A DNA stretch of 13,289 nucleotides, taken from assembly GCF_030515985.1 (NCBI RefSeq), contig NZ_CP100376.1, positions 1,254,767-1,268,055 on the forward strand, in the 5' to 3' direction. The first letter of the stretch is position 1, and the number at the start of each line of letters is the position of its first letter. The position numbers and the translations under genes are program-made. The notes beneath the pieces are model-generated. The model had not been told where the DNA came from and did not search any database. It saw only the letters and a program-made list of their open reading frames with translations. This stretch comes from Corynebacterium accolens (lineage in GTDB: Bacteria; Actinomycetota; Actinomycetes; Mycobacteriales; Mycobacteriaceae). Positions 1-7,352 of this stretch are shown here, piece by piece.

Positions 1-1
1 C

Positions 2-790
2 CGCGCCGGAATGGCGCTGGACCGCCTCGTGGCCGCCCTGGGCGCGGTGATGATCCTGCTCATGTTGTACGTGGCCATCGTCAGCCAGCCGCCGGTAGGG
101 GAGGCGCTGAAGAATACAGTCGCGCCGGGTGAAATCGATTTCTTCGTTATCACCACCATCATCGGCGGCACCGTCGGTGGCTATATCACTTTCGCCGGCG
201 CGCACCGGTTGATCGATGCGGGCTTATCTGGCGTTGAAAACGTGAAGAACATTACGCGGACCTCCGTTAGCGGCATCATCGTCACCGGTATTATGCGCAT
301 GCTGCTCTTCTTGGCGGTATTGGGCGTGGTGACTACCGGCGTCACGCTAAAAGAAAATAATACTGCCGCCGATGCCTTCTACCACGCGGCCGGTGAATTC
401 GGTCTCCGCGCATTCGGCATGGTGCTCTTTGCTGCGGGCCTATCTTCCGTCATCGGTGCCGCTTATACCTCGGTATCCTTCGTGACCACCCAGGAAACTT
501 CGGCCCGGACTCGGAATATCTTCACCGTCATCTTCATTACGGTCTGTACGGTCATTTTTGTAATAATCAACTCCGCGCCGCAAAAGCTCTTGATCTTCGC
601 CGGTGCGATTAACGGGCTCATCCTTCCCATCGGCTTCGCGCTGGTGATGTGGGTGGCTTGGCGCCGCAAGGATCTGCTGCAGGGCTATAAGTACCCAAAG
701 TGGCTCCTAATCCTTGGCGGCCTGGCCTGGCTGCTTACCATCTTCATCGGCCTCCGAGCAGTCTCAGGAATCACAGCGATATGGGCATAA
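2..790 (+). CDS. NRAMP-family divalent metal/proton symporter, C-terminal part (5' end outside window)
   Basis: The reading frame is open from the left edge, so the true start lies outside; 262 residues are visible, ending in TAA. The protein is almost wholly hydrophobic with about seven membrane spans. The second visible span, with residues GGTVGGYITFAGAHRL, is typical of the YcsG-like branch of the NRAMP (Slc11) superfamily rather than classical MntH. In Bacillus subtilis, ycsG lies with ycsF (pxpA), ycsI and kipI/kipA, the same partners as here. From this context it may import a metal or a substrate for the 5-oxoprolinase locus; the substrate cannot be read from the sequence. The stop overlaps a possible start of the next gene as TAATG, implying one transcript. 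The family is fairly certain, the cargo is not. Confidence 0.82.
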   Translation, partial: RAGMALDRLVAALGAVMILLMLYVAIVSQPPVGEALKNTVAPGEIDFFVITTIIGGTVGGYITFAGAHRLIDAGLSGVENVKNITRTSVSGIIVTGIMRMLLFLAVLGVVTTGVTLKENNTAADAFYHAAGEFGLRAFGMVLFAAGLSSVIGAAYTSVSFVTTQETSARTRNIFTVIFITVCTVIFVIINSAPQKLLIFAGAINGLILPIGFALVMWVAWRRKDLLQGYKYPKWLLILGGLAWLLTIFIGLRAVSGITAIWA

Positions 791-1560
791 TGCACACGCC
801 AGAAGAGGTGCGCGAGTTCGCGCGCACCCACGAGATGACCACCACCGCCGCGCATGCGCGGGGATACATGCAGGCCAACCTGCTCTCGCTGCCCAGCGCA
901 TACGCCTTCGACTTCCTGCTTTTTGCCCAGCGCAATCCCAAGCCGTGCCCCATCGTCGGCGTGCTTGAGGCGGGACAGTACACCTCTGATCTCCTGCCTG
1001 GCGGCGATATCCGCACCGATATCCCGGCCTATCGCATCTTTGAGCATGGTGAGCACACGGCCACGCTTGCCGATGCCACCTCCTATTACACCCCCGACAT
1101 GGTCAGCTTCCTTATCGGCTGCTCGTTTACCTTTGAAACGGCGCTGGTGGATGCGGGTATCGAGATCGCGCATATTAAGCAGCAGCGCAATGTGCCGATG
1201 TACCGGACGAATATCCCTACTACTCCTGCGGGCGTATTCTCCGGACCGATGGTGGTATCGATGCGCCCGATTCCGGCATCGCAGGTCTCCGATGCGGTGC
1301 GCATTACCTCTCGCTATCCGTCCGTGCATGGCGCTCCGGTGCACGTGGGGGATCCGGCGGCTATCGGTATTGCGGATTTAGCGCACCCGGACTTTGGTGA
1401 TGCGGTGGACATTCCAGAAGGTTGCCTGCCCGTCTTTTGGGCGTGTGGGGTTACCCCGCAGGCCATCGTGATGGAATCAAAGCCAGATCTGGCTATTTCC
1501 CATGCCCCGGGCAAGATGCTGGTGACCAATGCCCGCGATGCGGAGTACCTCATCCCTTAG
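781..1560 (+). CDS. DUF1445 / YcsI-like protein (UPF0317, putative hydro-lyase)
   Basis: This 259-residue protein matches the usual length of the DUF1445 family (about 260). Family-like blocks are GYMQANL near residue 28, PAYRIFEHGE near 82, FLIGCSFTFE at 110-119, NVPMYR near 137, ACGVTPQ at 231-237 and the C-terminal ISHAPGKMLVTN near 249. The family is annotated as a hydro-lyase by similarity. A DUF1445 domain also occurs in the mammalian D-glutamate cyclase DGLUCY, which makes 5-oxo-D-proline from D-glutamate; this suits a neighbour of 5-oxoprolinase, but the activity here is inferred. Two starts are possible: ATG at 781, with AGGA 11 bases upstream, and ATG at 790, which forms TAATG with the transporter stop. 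It ends 20 bases before the convergent gntR stop, with no clear terminator between. Confidence 0.85.
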   Translation: MGIMHTPEEVREFARTHEMTTTAAHARGYMQANLLSLPSAYAFDFLLFAQRNPKPCPIVGVLEAGQYTSDLLPGGDIRTDIPAYRIFEHGEHTATLADATSYYTPDMVSFLIGCSFTFETALVDAGIEIAHIKQQRNVPMYRTNIPTTPAGVFSGPMVVSMRPIPASQVSDAVRITSRYPSVHGAPVHVGDPAAIGIADLAHPDFGDAVDIPEGCLPVFWACGVTPQAIVMESKPDLAISHAPGKMLVTNARDAEYLIP

Positions 1561-1580
1561 GTATTGACCCCGCCGCTTAA

Positions 1581-2198
1581 TTAGTCCGTGAAGGATAAGA
1601 TGGTATCGCAAGTTTCTAAGAGGCTATCGCGCAAGTGTGTGGTGGCCTCTTCGCGTTTTCCATCCGCGATGAGCGTGGCCACATCCACGTTGCCTTGAAT
1701 GTGCTCGGCGTGCAGCTGTGGGTAGCGGGGGATGACCAATAAAAAGGTAAGCCGCATGCGCGCGAGCAGGTTGCTCATCTGCTCATCCAAGGTGGGGGAA
1801 CCCAGCCCTGCCACCAGGGCTTGGTGGAAGCGCTGGTTAATGGAGGAGACTTCCTGGTGCTTATCGCGCCTCGCGCACTCGAAGGCGGAGGAGGCGAGGG
1901 AGATAAGCGAGGGGGCATCGGCAAACGCGCCCCAGCGCGCCGCGGCCGGCTCGATGGCGGCGCGGGCGGCGAATAAATCGCGGATATAGGCGGCATCCGG
2001 GGTGGCGATGAAGACGCCGCGGTGGGGGATGCGCTCGACCAGGCGCTCGGCGGCGAGCGTGGTGAAAGCCTCGCGGAGGGTATTGCGGGAGCAACCGAAT
2101 TGCTCGGCCACCTTTACCTCGCTGAGCTGCTCGCCGGGCTGAAAATTGCCGGCCGACATCTCTTGGCGCAAAGCGGTGGCGACGGACTGGGAAAGCAT
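1581..2198 (-). CDS. GntR-family transcriptional regulator, FCD (FadR-like) subfamily
   Basis: This 205-residue DNA-binding regulator has an N-terminal winged helix (about residues 1-65) with PGEQLSE, then SRNTLREA as recognition helix, then the wing PHRGVF. An all-helical FCD effector domain follows (about 70-200). Candidate metal or effector ligands are N121, H125 (in NQRFH), H166 and H188, spaced as in FCD proteins. A longer frame reaches a TTG at 2231, but ATG at 2198 is preferred because AAGGTGAGG lies just before it and the domain would start at the usual place. It faces away from the pxp operon. Its probable target is the palindrome at 7327-7339, which fits the FCD operator pattern TNGTNNNACNA. 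A hairpin can form over its own ribosome binding site. The effector may be 5-oxoproline or glutamate; this is inference. Confidence 0.9.
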   Translation of the reverse strand: MLSQSVATALRQEMSAGNFQPGEQLSEVKVAEQFGCSRNTLREAFTTLAAERLVERIPHRGVFIATPDAAYIRDLFAARAAIEPAAARWGAFADAPSLISLASSAFECARRDKHQEVSSINQRFHQALVAGLGSPTLDEQMSNLLARMRLTFLLVIPRYPQLHAEHIQGNVDVATLIADGKREEATTHLRDSLLETCDTILSFTD

Positions 2199-2201
2199 GA
2201 C

Positions 2202-2225
2202 CCTCACCTTACTGAATGGGTGAGG
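2202..2225 (-). promoter_or_regulatory. Inverted repeat overlapping the gntR ribosome binding site
   Basis: Perfect 7-bp arms CCTCACC and GGTGAGG are separated by 10 bases, ending 3 bases before the chosen gntR ATG. In the gntR transcript the second arm is the Shine-Dalgarno stretch, so pairing would hide it. It may instead be an operator for autoregulation. The repeat is seen directly; both roles are inferred. Confidence 0.45.
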
Positions 2226-2252
2226 CGTCAACGGCCATTCCGTATGACTTAA

Positions 2253-2298
2253 AGATCTAAAAGTTCTAAAGAGGTGGCAAAGTTCTAAAGGATCTAAA
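2253..2298. repeat. Four direct 9-bp repeats (AGWTCTAAA) upstream of gntR and the ATPase remnant
   Basis: Two abutting nonamers, AGATCTAAA (2253-2261) and AGTTCTAAA (2262-2270), are followed after 10 bases by another abutting pair, AGTTCTAAA (2281-2289) and GGATCTAAA (2290-2298). The AT-rich block stands out from GC-rich surroundings and lies between two divergent genes. Each 18-bp pair is also roughly palindromic around its middle. The layout suggests binding of a dimeric or cooperative regulator. Which protein binds is unknown; the local GntR protein is one candidate. Confidence 0.6.
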
Positions 2299-2314
2299 TG
2301 GAAGCTCTGGCATA

Positions 2315-3129
2315 GTGATTCTGGATAAGAATCCTTTTCGCCCCAGTTTCGGCGCGTCGCCGGTGCAGCTGGCCGGGCGCGAATTTGAAATTAGCTCGTT
2401 TAACTATGGGCTCGTGGGCGGCGTGGGCAGCATGCAGCGCGCCTTGCTGGTGTCCTGTTGACTGTCGATGAGGTGCAAGCGGCTTCCGTGGATGAGCTTG
2501 CACAGCTCGCAACCGCCATCCAGGATCTCATTCGCGACGAATACGATATCGCCTTCGCCGCCGCGGGATTGACGTTTGGGGTAGAAGAACTTTTGGAGCA
2601 TGAGGGCACCACCTTTTTGCGCCGCGCTCAAAGGCTGGATTTGGGGCTGCTTGATGATGCCACCGTAGCCGATACCCTGCACAGCACCGCTACCGCGGCT
2701 GGGCGCGGTTTCAGCGAGCACGCTTTAAAAGAGGCGACCGCATTGGTGCAGGGCTATCCGTACCTATTGCAGCTGGTCGGCGCTTTGGCGTGGACCCGTG
2801 CGGTACTCGATGGGGCGGATGCCATCGAGGAGCGTCACGTGTCCTCCATTGCGCGCGAGATTCCAGCGCACATGGGCAACCAGGTGCACAGGATTGCGTT
2901 GAAGAATGTTCCTGACGCCCAGCGCGCTTTTCTCAACGCCATGGCGGAGCTGGAAACCGAACACGGCGCTGATATTCCCACCGGTGCCATCGCCGCGAGC
3001 CTGGGCAAGACTCCCAATGCCATTTTCATGGCCCGCAAGCTGCTTTTAGAACGCGATCTCATCGCTAGCCGCCGCTATGGAACCGTGCGTTTCCTCTTGC
3101 CCTACCTTGGCGAGTATTTGCACGGCTAG
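2315..3129 (+). pseudogene. AAA+ ATPase (ATP-binding protein) remnant lacking the Walker A region
   Basis: Two out-of-frame pieces of one gene are present. Piece one (GTG at 2315 to TGA at 2459-2461) encodes the typical start of actinobacterial ATP-binding proteins: NPFRPSFG, then LAGRE, then QRALLVS, where the family continues into GxxGxGKT. It ends there. Piece two (in frame from about 2455 to the stop at 3129) begins LLTVDEVQ, the Walker B strand, and continues with AAGL and the sensor-like GTTFLRR through the C-terminal winged-helix part ending near GEYLHG. The Walker A motif and roughly 100 residues between the pieces are missing and the frame changes. The C-terminal piece alone could be read as a 223-residue protein from TTG 2458, but it could not bind ATP normally. 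A GGAAG 10 bases before GTG 2315 remains as a plausible ribosome binding site. Confidence 0.8.
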
Positions 3130-3171
3130 GCGCCCAGGTAGGTGCGCGGGCCCACCGGCAGGCAGCATGCG

Positions 3172-4959
3172 CTAGTCGATGGTCGCAATCACCGTCGCGG
3201 AATCCAGGCGGTCGCCCTCTTCAGCAAGGATCTTGATGGTGCCGCCGCGCGGGGCCTTGATGGCAGATTCCATCTTCATGGCCTCAACCGTGGCGATGGA
3301 ATCTCCTTCGGAGACGCTATCGCCATCGGATACATTCCAGGCCACGAGGTTGGCCTCGAAGGGGGAGGTGACCGCGCTATCGTCGGTGGACTGCGCCCCG
3401 GCCGTCGAGGGAGCGGTGGCACCAGAACCATCCGCGGCGCCCGCGCCAGCGCCGGCACCGGCGCCTGCGAGGAAATCCATGGGCACGCCGATATTGACGA
3501 GCTTGCCGTCGATTTCTACCGCGACCGTCCGGCGCTTGGTGTAGATTGCCTCGACCTTGTCTACCTGGTTGGCGGCAGAGGGCCGGTAGTTGTGATCGAG
3601 CCAGTCAGTAAAGACACCGATGTCGCTGGCGCCGGCATCGGCCTCAGCGGAAGACGCGGTGCCAATAAGTGCTGGCTCGTCCATCATGTCGCGGTGGAAG
3701 GGCAGCACCGTGCGCACGCCGGAGACATCGAACTCGCGCAGCGCCTGCCGCGAACGGGCGAGGGCTACCTCGCGCGTGGGCCCCCAGACGATGAGCTTGG
3801 CGATGAGCGAGTCATAGTACGGCGGAATGATAGAACCCGAGCGGACAGCAGAATCGACGCGGATGCCGGGGCCGGTTGGCGGCTCGAAGGAGACGATGGT
3901 GCCGGGGCAGGGGGCAAAGCCGTTGAGGATGTCCTCGGCATTGATGCGGAACTCGAAGGCGTGGCCGGTGGAGGCTGGATCCTCAGCGATGGAAAGGGGC
4001 TCGCCCGCGGCGATGCGGAATTGCTCGGCGATGATATCGGTGCCGGTCACCACCTCGGTCACGGGGTGTTCGACCTGGACGCGGGTATTGACCTCCAAGA
4101 AGGAGATGGTGCCATCCTCGGAAACGATGTATTCCACGGTGCCGGCTCCGGTATAGCCCACGTGGGAGCAGATGGAGCGGGCACCTTCGATGATGCCGGT
4201 GCGCTGGGCATCGGAAAGCGCGGGCGCGGGGGCCTCCTCGATGAGCTTTTGGAAGCGGCGCTGGGTGGAGCAATCGCGGGTGCCCAGCACGCGGACGTTG
4301 CCGTGGGTATCCGCCAGGACCTGCGCTTCTACGTGGCGCGGGTGGGTAAGGAACTTCTCCACGTAGCACTCGGCGCGGCCGAATGCCTCCATGGCCTCGC
4401 GCCCGGCGGAGTTGAACGCGCCCTCGATCTCATCCATGGAATCCACGACCTTAAGGCCGCGCCCGCCGCCGCCATAAGCGGCCTTGATGGCAATCGGCAG
4501 GCCATGCTCCTCGGCAAAGGCGCGGGCCTCCTGCCAATCATCAATGGGATCGGAGGTGCCCGGAGCCAGGGGCGCGCCGACCTCCTCGGCAACGCGGCGG
4601 GCGGCAATCTTATCGCCCAAAAGCTCGATGGATTCCGGCGAGGGGCCGATCCAGATCATGCCGGCATCGGTGACGGTGCGGGCAAAGTCGGCGTTTTCGG
4701 AGAGGAAACCGTAACCCGGGTGGATGGCATCCGCACCGGCGCGCACGGCGATATCCAGCAGCGCCGGGATATTCATATAGGTATCGGCAGCGGTATTGCC
4801 GGGCAGCGCATAGGCTTCATCGGCAACCTGGGTGTGCAGGGCACCGGCGTCGGCCTCGGAATAAATGGCGACGGACTTAATGCCCAAGTCGCGGGCCACG
4901 CGGGCGATGCGCACGGCGATTTCGCCGCGGTTAGCAATGAGGACGGTTTTAATCTGCAT
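3172..4959 (-). CDS. Biotin carboxylase fused to biotin carboxyl carrier protein
   Basis: This 595-residue protein has an N-terminal biotin carboxylase (about 1-455) that uses ATP and bicarbonate to carboxylate biotin. Visible motifs are IANRGEIA at 8-15, HPGYGFLSEN at 80-89, GDK with K117, K159, the ATP-grasp glycine loop GGGGRGLK at 163-170, and EVNTRVQVEH at 289-298 holding the metal and catalytic residues. A flexible Ala/Gly linker (about 498-522) leads to a biotinyl domain with EAMKMES; the biotinylated lysine is K562. ATG 4959 has GGAGAAG upstream and overlaps the pxpBC end by 11 bases, so it is the last gene of the pxp operon. It resembles the acyl-CoA carboxylase alpha chain, but no acyl-CoA carboxyltransferase is nearby; the KipI/KipA-like fusion is the only carboxyltransferase-like partner in view. 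Confidence 0.95.
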   Translation of the reverse strand: MQIKTVLIANRGEIAVRIARVARDLGIKSVAIYSEADAGALHTQVADEAYALPGNTAADTYMNIPALLDIAVRAGADAIHPGYGFLSENADFARTVTDAGMIWIGPSPESIELLGDKIAARRVAEEVGAPLAPGTSDPIDDWQEARAFAEEHGLPIAIKAAYGGGGRGLKVVDSMDEIEGAFNSAGREAMEAFGRAECYVEKFLTHPRHVEAQVLADTHGNVRVLGTRDCSTQRRFQKLIEEAPAPALSDAQRTGIIEGARSICSHVGYTGAGTVEYIVSEDGTISFLEVNTRVQVEHPVTEVVTGTDIIAEQFRIAAGEPLSIAEDPASTGHAFEFRINAEDILNGFAPCPGTIVSFEPPTGPGIRVDSAVRSGSIIPPYYDSLIAKLIVWGPTREVALARSRQALREFDVSGVRTVLPFHRDMMDEPALIGTASSAEADAGASDIGVFTDWLDHNYRPSAANQVDKVEAIYTKRRTVAVEIDGKLVNIGVPMDFLAGAGAGAGAGAADGSGATAPSTAGAQSTDDSAVTSPFEANLVAWNVSDGDSVSEGDSIATVEAMKMESAIKAPRGGTIKILAEEGDRLDSATVIATID

Positions 4960-6550
4960 TTTCTTCTCCAGTATTTAAAGCTTGGGGTGTCACGAGGCGG
5001 AAGGTCACGCGCGCGCCGGGCGGGAGCTGCGCGGCGATGTCGATATCTTCTTCCAACACGGTGGCGATGACGGGGTAGCCGCCGGTGACGGCGTGGTCAC
5101 GCAGGAAAACCACCGGTTTGCCATTCGGCGGGATCTGGATGGAACCGGCCACCATTCCCTCAGAGGGGAGCTCGCCGTCTTTCACGCGCTGCACGGTGAT
5201 ATCGGAAGTCTCTGCGCTGTCTTTAGCCCCGGAAAGCCGCAGGCCAACGCGGTTGGAATCAGAGGAAACGACCCATTCGGTATCTAGGAAGGTGGAGATA
5301 TTATCGCCAAACCAGTCATCGCGCGGGCCTAGCACGCAGCGCAGCGTCGCGCGCGTCTTGCCAGCGGAATCAGCGGATACGCGCAGGGGGTTGACCAATT
5401 GTGCATCCGTCATGCCGGTCGAGCGCGGCAGCACACCGATGACATCGCCAGTGGTGACGGGGTCGGGGCCGAGGCCGGAGAGGACATCGGTGGCAGAGGA
5501 GCCGAGCTCGGATTCGGCGATGATGCCGCCGCGAATGGCTACGTAGTTGCGCATGCCCACGGTTGCGGCACCGACCGTCACGGTCTGGCCGGCGGTAACG
5601 AGCACCGGGCGGGCGAGGTGCACGGGCATCTCACCCAGGCGGACGCGGGCGGTGGCGCCGGTAACGCAGATGACGGTATCGGTAAGCGCGCGCAGCTTGA
5701 TGCCGCCGATATTTTCTAGCACCGTCGCGCCCCGCGGATTGCCCACGGCAACGTTCGCGGTTGCCGCGGCGGCGTGGTCGGCGGCACCGGACGGGGTCAC
5801 GCCGAGGTCGCCCACACCGGGGCGGCCTAGGTCTTGATAAAGCGTGAGCAGGCCCGCATCGAGGACCTCCATGCGGGGCAGGCGGGCCGGCGAGCGCTTG
5901 GATTCCGCGCTGCGATCCACCAAGTCCGGCAGCTCGTCCACGGCGCGGTAGCGCACGCGGTCACCGGGCTGCACCAGCGCGGGCGGGTTCGCGTGCGAAT
6001 CCCACATCGGGGTATTGGTGGTACCGAGCAGCTGCCAGCCGCCTGGCGAAACGCGCGGGTAGACCGCAGAGAATTCGCCCGCGATGCCCACGGCGCCAGC
6101 CGGAACGGCCGTGCGCGGATCGGAGCGGCGTGGCACGGCCTTGGCCTGGGCCGGATCGGAAGGCGCGCAGTAGGTAAAACCGGGGGCAAAACCACCAAAG
6201 GCGGCGGTCCATTCGGCAGAGGTATGCCAGTCAATCAAGGCCTCGCGCGACATGCCGAGGAGCTCGGCGGCGGCGTCGACGTCTTCGCCATCGTAAAGCA
6301 CGTCGATGTCTACCGTGCGCGCTTCCTTCGCGGTAGCGGCGGCAGGGGAGAAGTCTGCCAGAAACTCTGCGGCCGCGCGCGCGGAATTAGGCGCCTCAAA
6401 GGTAATGAGCAACGTGGTGGCGGCGGCAATGCAATCCACCTGATTCTTCAGCGGTTTAGCGGACAGCGCCGCATGCCACGCCATGACCTGTTCAAGCCCG
6501 TCCAAATCAATGAGCAGGGCGCGGGTGCCAACGAAGTGAATATGCGGCAT
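4949..6550 (-). CDS. pxpBC: 5-oxoprolinase subunits B and C fused (KipI-KipA / biotin-dependent carboxyltransferase-like)
   Basis: One 533-residue chain contains both smaller subunits of bacterial 5-oxoprolinase, which opens 5-oxoproline to glutamate with ATP. Residues 1-215 are PxpB (KipI, allophanate hydrolase subunit 1-like): GFAPGFTYC at 120-128, VPAGAVGIAG at 149-158, YPRVSPGGWQLLG at 164-176. Residues about 228-520 are PxpC (KipA, subunit 2-like): LYQDLGRPG at 237-245, SGAAD at 254-258, LRDHAVTGGYPVIATV at 483-498. These are two genes in B. subtilis (kipI, kipA) and E. coli (ybgJ, ybgK); fusions are known in other bacteria. The KipI/KipA pair is homologous to the carboxyltransferase part of urea carboxylase. 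The ATG overlaps the pxpA stop as TAATG, pointing to coupled translation, and its own end overlaps the carboxylase start. Confidence 0.93.
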   Translation of the reverse strand: MPHIHFVGTRALLIDLDGLEQVMAWHAALSAKPLKNQVDCIAAATTLLITFEAPNSARAAAEFLADFSPAAATAKEARTVDIDVLYDGEDVDAAAELLGMSREALIDWHTSAEWTAAFGGFAPGFTYCAPSDPAQAKAVPRRSDPRTAVPAGAVGIAGEFSAVYPRVSPGGWQLLGTTNTPMWDSHANPPALVQPGDRVRYRAVDELPDLVDRSAESKRSPARLPRMEVLDAGLLTLYQDLGRPGVGDLGVTPSGAADHAAAATANVAVGNPRGATVLENIGGIKLRALTDTVICVTGATARVRLGEMPVHLARPVLVTAGQTVTVGAATVGMRNYVAIRGGIIAESELGSSATDVLSGLGPDPVTTGDVIGVLPRSTGMTDAQLVNPLRVSADSAGKTRATLRCVLGPRDDWFGDNISTFLDTEWVVSSDSNRVGLRLSGAKDSAETSDITVQRVKDGELPSEGMVAGSIQIPPNGKPVVFLRDHAVTGGYPVIATVLEEDIDIAAQLPPGARVTFRLVTPQALNTGEENAD

Positions 6551-7311
6551 TAGATAAAGCTCCGAATGTCGATTCCTTCCGCGCTGAGGCGCTCGACCAC
6601 ACCGCGCAGCAGTTTCACGGAGCCCGGCGAGTCACCGTGGGTGCACACGGATTGGGCATCCACATCGAGCGTGGTGCCATCGATGGCGGTAATGGAGCCG
6701 GTTTGGGCGACTTCAAGCACGCGCTTGACGACATCCCCTTCATCCCCCATCACCGCATTGTCCTGCTTGCGTGAGACCAGCGTGCCATCCGGGTTGTAGT
6801 TGCGATCCGCGAAGGCCTCGCGGATGACGGTGAGGCCTTGCGATTCTGCGATATCGACCGCGAGGCCGCCCGGCAGCAGCATCACGGGGAGGTCACCGAA
6901 GGCCTTGATGCCTGCGATAACTCCCTTGGCTTGTGCTTCGTCTTTGACGATGGTGTTGTACATCGCGCCGTGCGGCTTCACATAAGACACCCGCGTGCCA
7001 TTGGCGCGCGCCAGCGCATCGAGCGCACCAATTTGGTAGGTGACCTCGTCCGCGAGCTCCGCTGCATTGTAGTCGATGAAGCGGCGGCCAAAGCCGGCCG
7101 GATCGTTATAGCCCACGTGTGCTCCGACCGTGACTCCCGCACGCGCCGCAGCCTTCAGGGTCTGGGCAATGGAGTGCGGATCACCGGCGTGGAAGCCGGT
7201 GGCGACATTGGCGGAGGAGACCATCTCCAGCATCGCGGCATCATCGGCTACCGGGTTGCCGGCGGTGGTTTCACCCAAGTCCGCGTTGAGATCAATGTGG
7301 AGCGAAGCCAT
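6550..7311 (-). CDS. pxpA: 5-oxoprolinase subunit A (LamB/YcsF family)
   Basis: This 253-residue protein is the usual length for PxpA (YcsF/YbgL). Family motifs run the whole length: DLNADLGE at 7-14, NVATGFHAGDP near 35, GAHVGYNDPAGFGRR near 63, YVKPHGAMYN near 109, EAFADRNYNPDGTLVSR near 165, and CTHGDSP near 223. With PxpB and PxpC it forms the widespread cytoplasmic ATP-dependent 5-oxoprolinase that disposes of spontaneously formed pyroglutamate. It is the first gene of the operon, with ATG 7311 and AAGGA 9 bases upstream. Its stop and the pxpBC start share a base. A likely promoter and a GntR-type palindrome lie immediately upstream. It appears complete. Confidence 0.95.
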   Translation of the reverse strand: MASLHIDLNADLGETTAGNPVADDAAMLEMVSSANVATGFHAGDPHSIAQTLKAAARAGVTVGAHVGYNDPAGFGRRFIDYNAAELADEVTYQIGALDALARANGTRVSYVKPHGAMYNTIVKDEAQAKGVIAGIKAFGDLPVMLLPGGLAVDIAESQGLTVIREAFADRNYNPDGTLVSRKQDNAVMGDEGDVVKRVLEVAQTGSITAIDGTTLDVDAQSVCTHGDSPGSVKLLRGVVERLSAEGIDIRSFI

Positions 7312-7326
7312 TCAACACCATCCTTA

Positions 7327-7339
7327 ATTGTTGAACAAT
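7327..7339. promoter_or_regulatory. Perfect palindrome ATTGTTGAACAAT, candidate FCD-GntR operator
   Basis: The 13-bp palindrome has 6-bp arms around a central G and contains TTGTTGAACAA, an exact fit to TNGTNNNACNA, the pattern bound by many FCD-type GntR regulators. It lies 15 bases before the pxpA ATG and just downstream of the predicted transcription start, where a bound repressor would block the operon. An FCD GntR gene is present at 1581-2198. The binding itself is inferred. Confidence 0.65.
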
Positions 7340-7352
7340 AAGTGTGGTTCCA

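Noticed and set aside
685..1344. 219-residue - strand frame
   Set aside because: It is antisense to the DUF1445 gene, His/Arg-rich with no domain and no ribosome binding logic.
2199..2231. TTG start 11 codons upstream of the chosen gntR start
   Set aside because: ATG 2198 has a strong AAGGTGAGG just upstream, while the TTG has none and adds no domain sequence.
3130..3171. Possible bidirectional terminator between the ATPase remnant and the carboxylase gene
   Set aside because: The only dyad (GGTG...CACC) has 4-bp arms and no T run follows on either strand.
3142..5070. 642-residue frame on the + strand
   Set aside because: It is antisense to the biotin carboxylase gene, Gly/Asp/His-rich and without domain motifs; a by-product of GC-rich codon use on the other strand.
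5834..6553. 239-residue + strand frame
   Set aside because: It is antisense to pxpBC, Arg/Gly-rich and lacks recognisable motifs.
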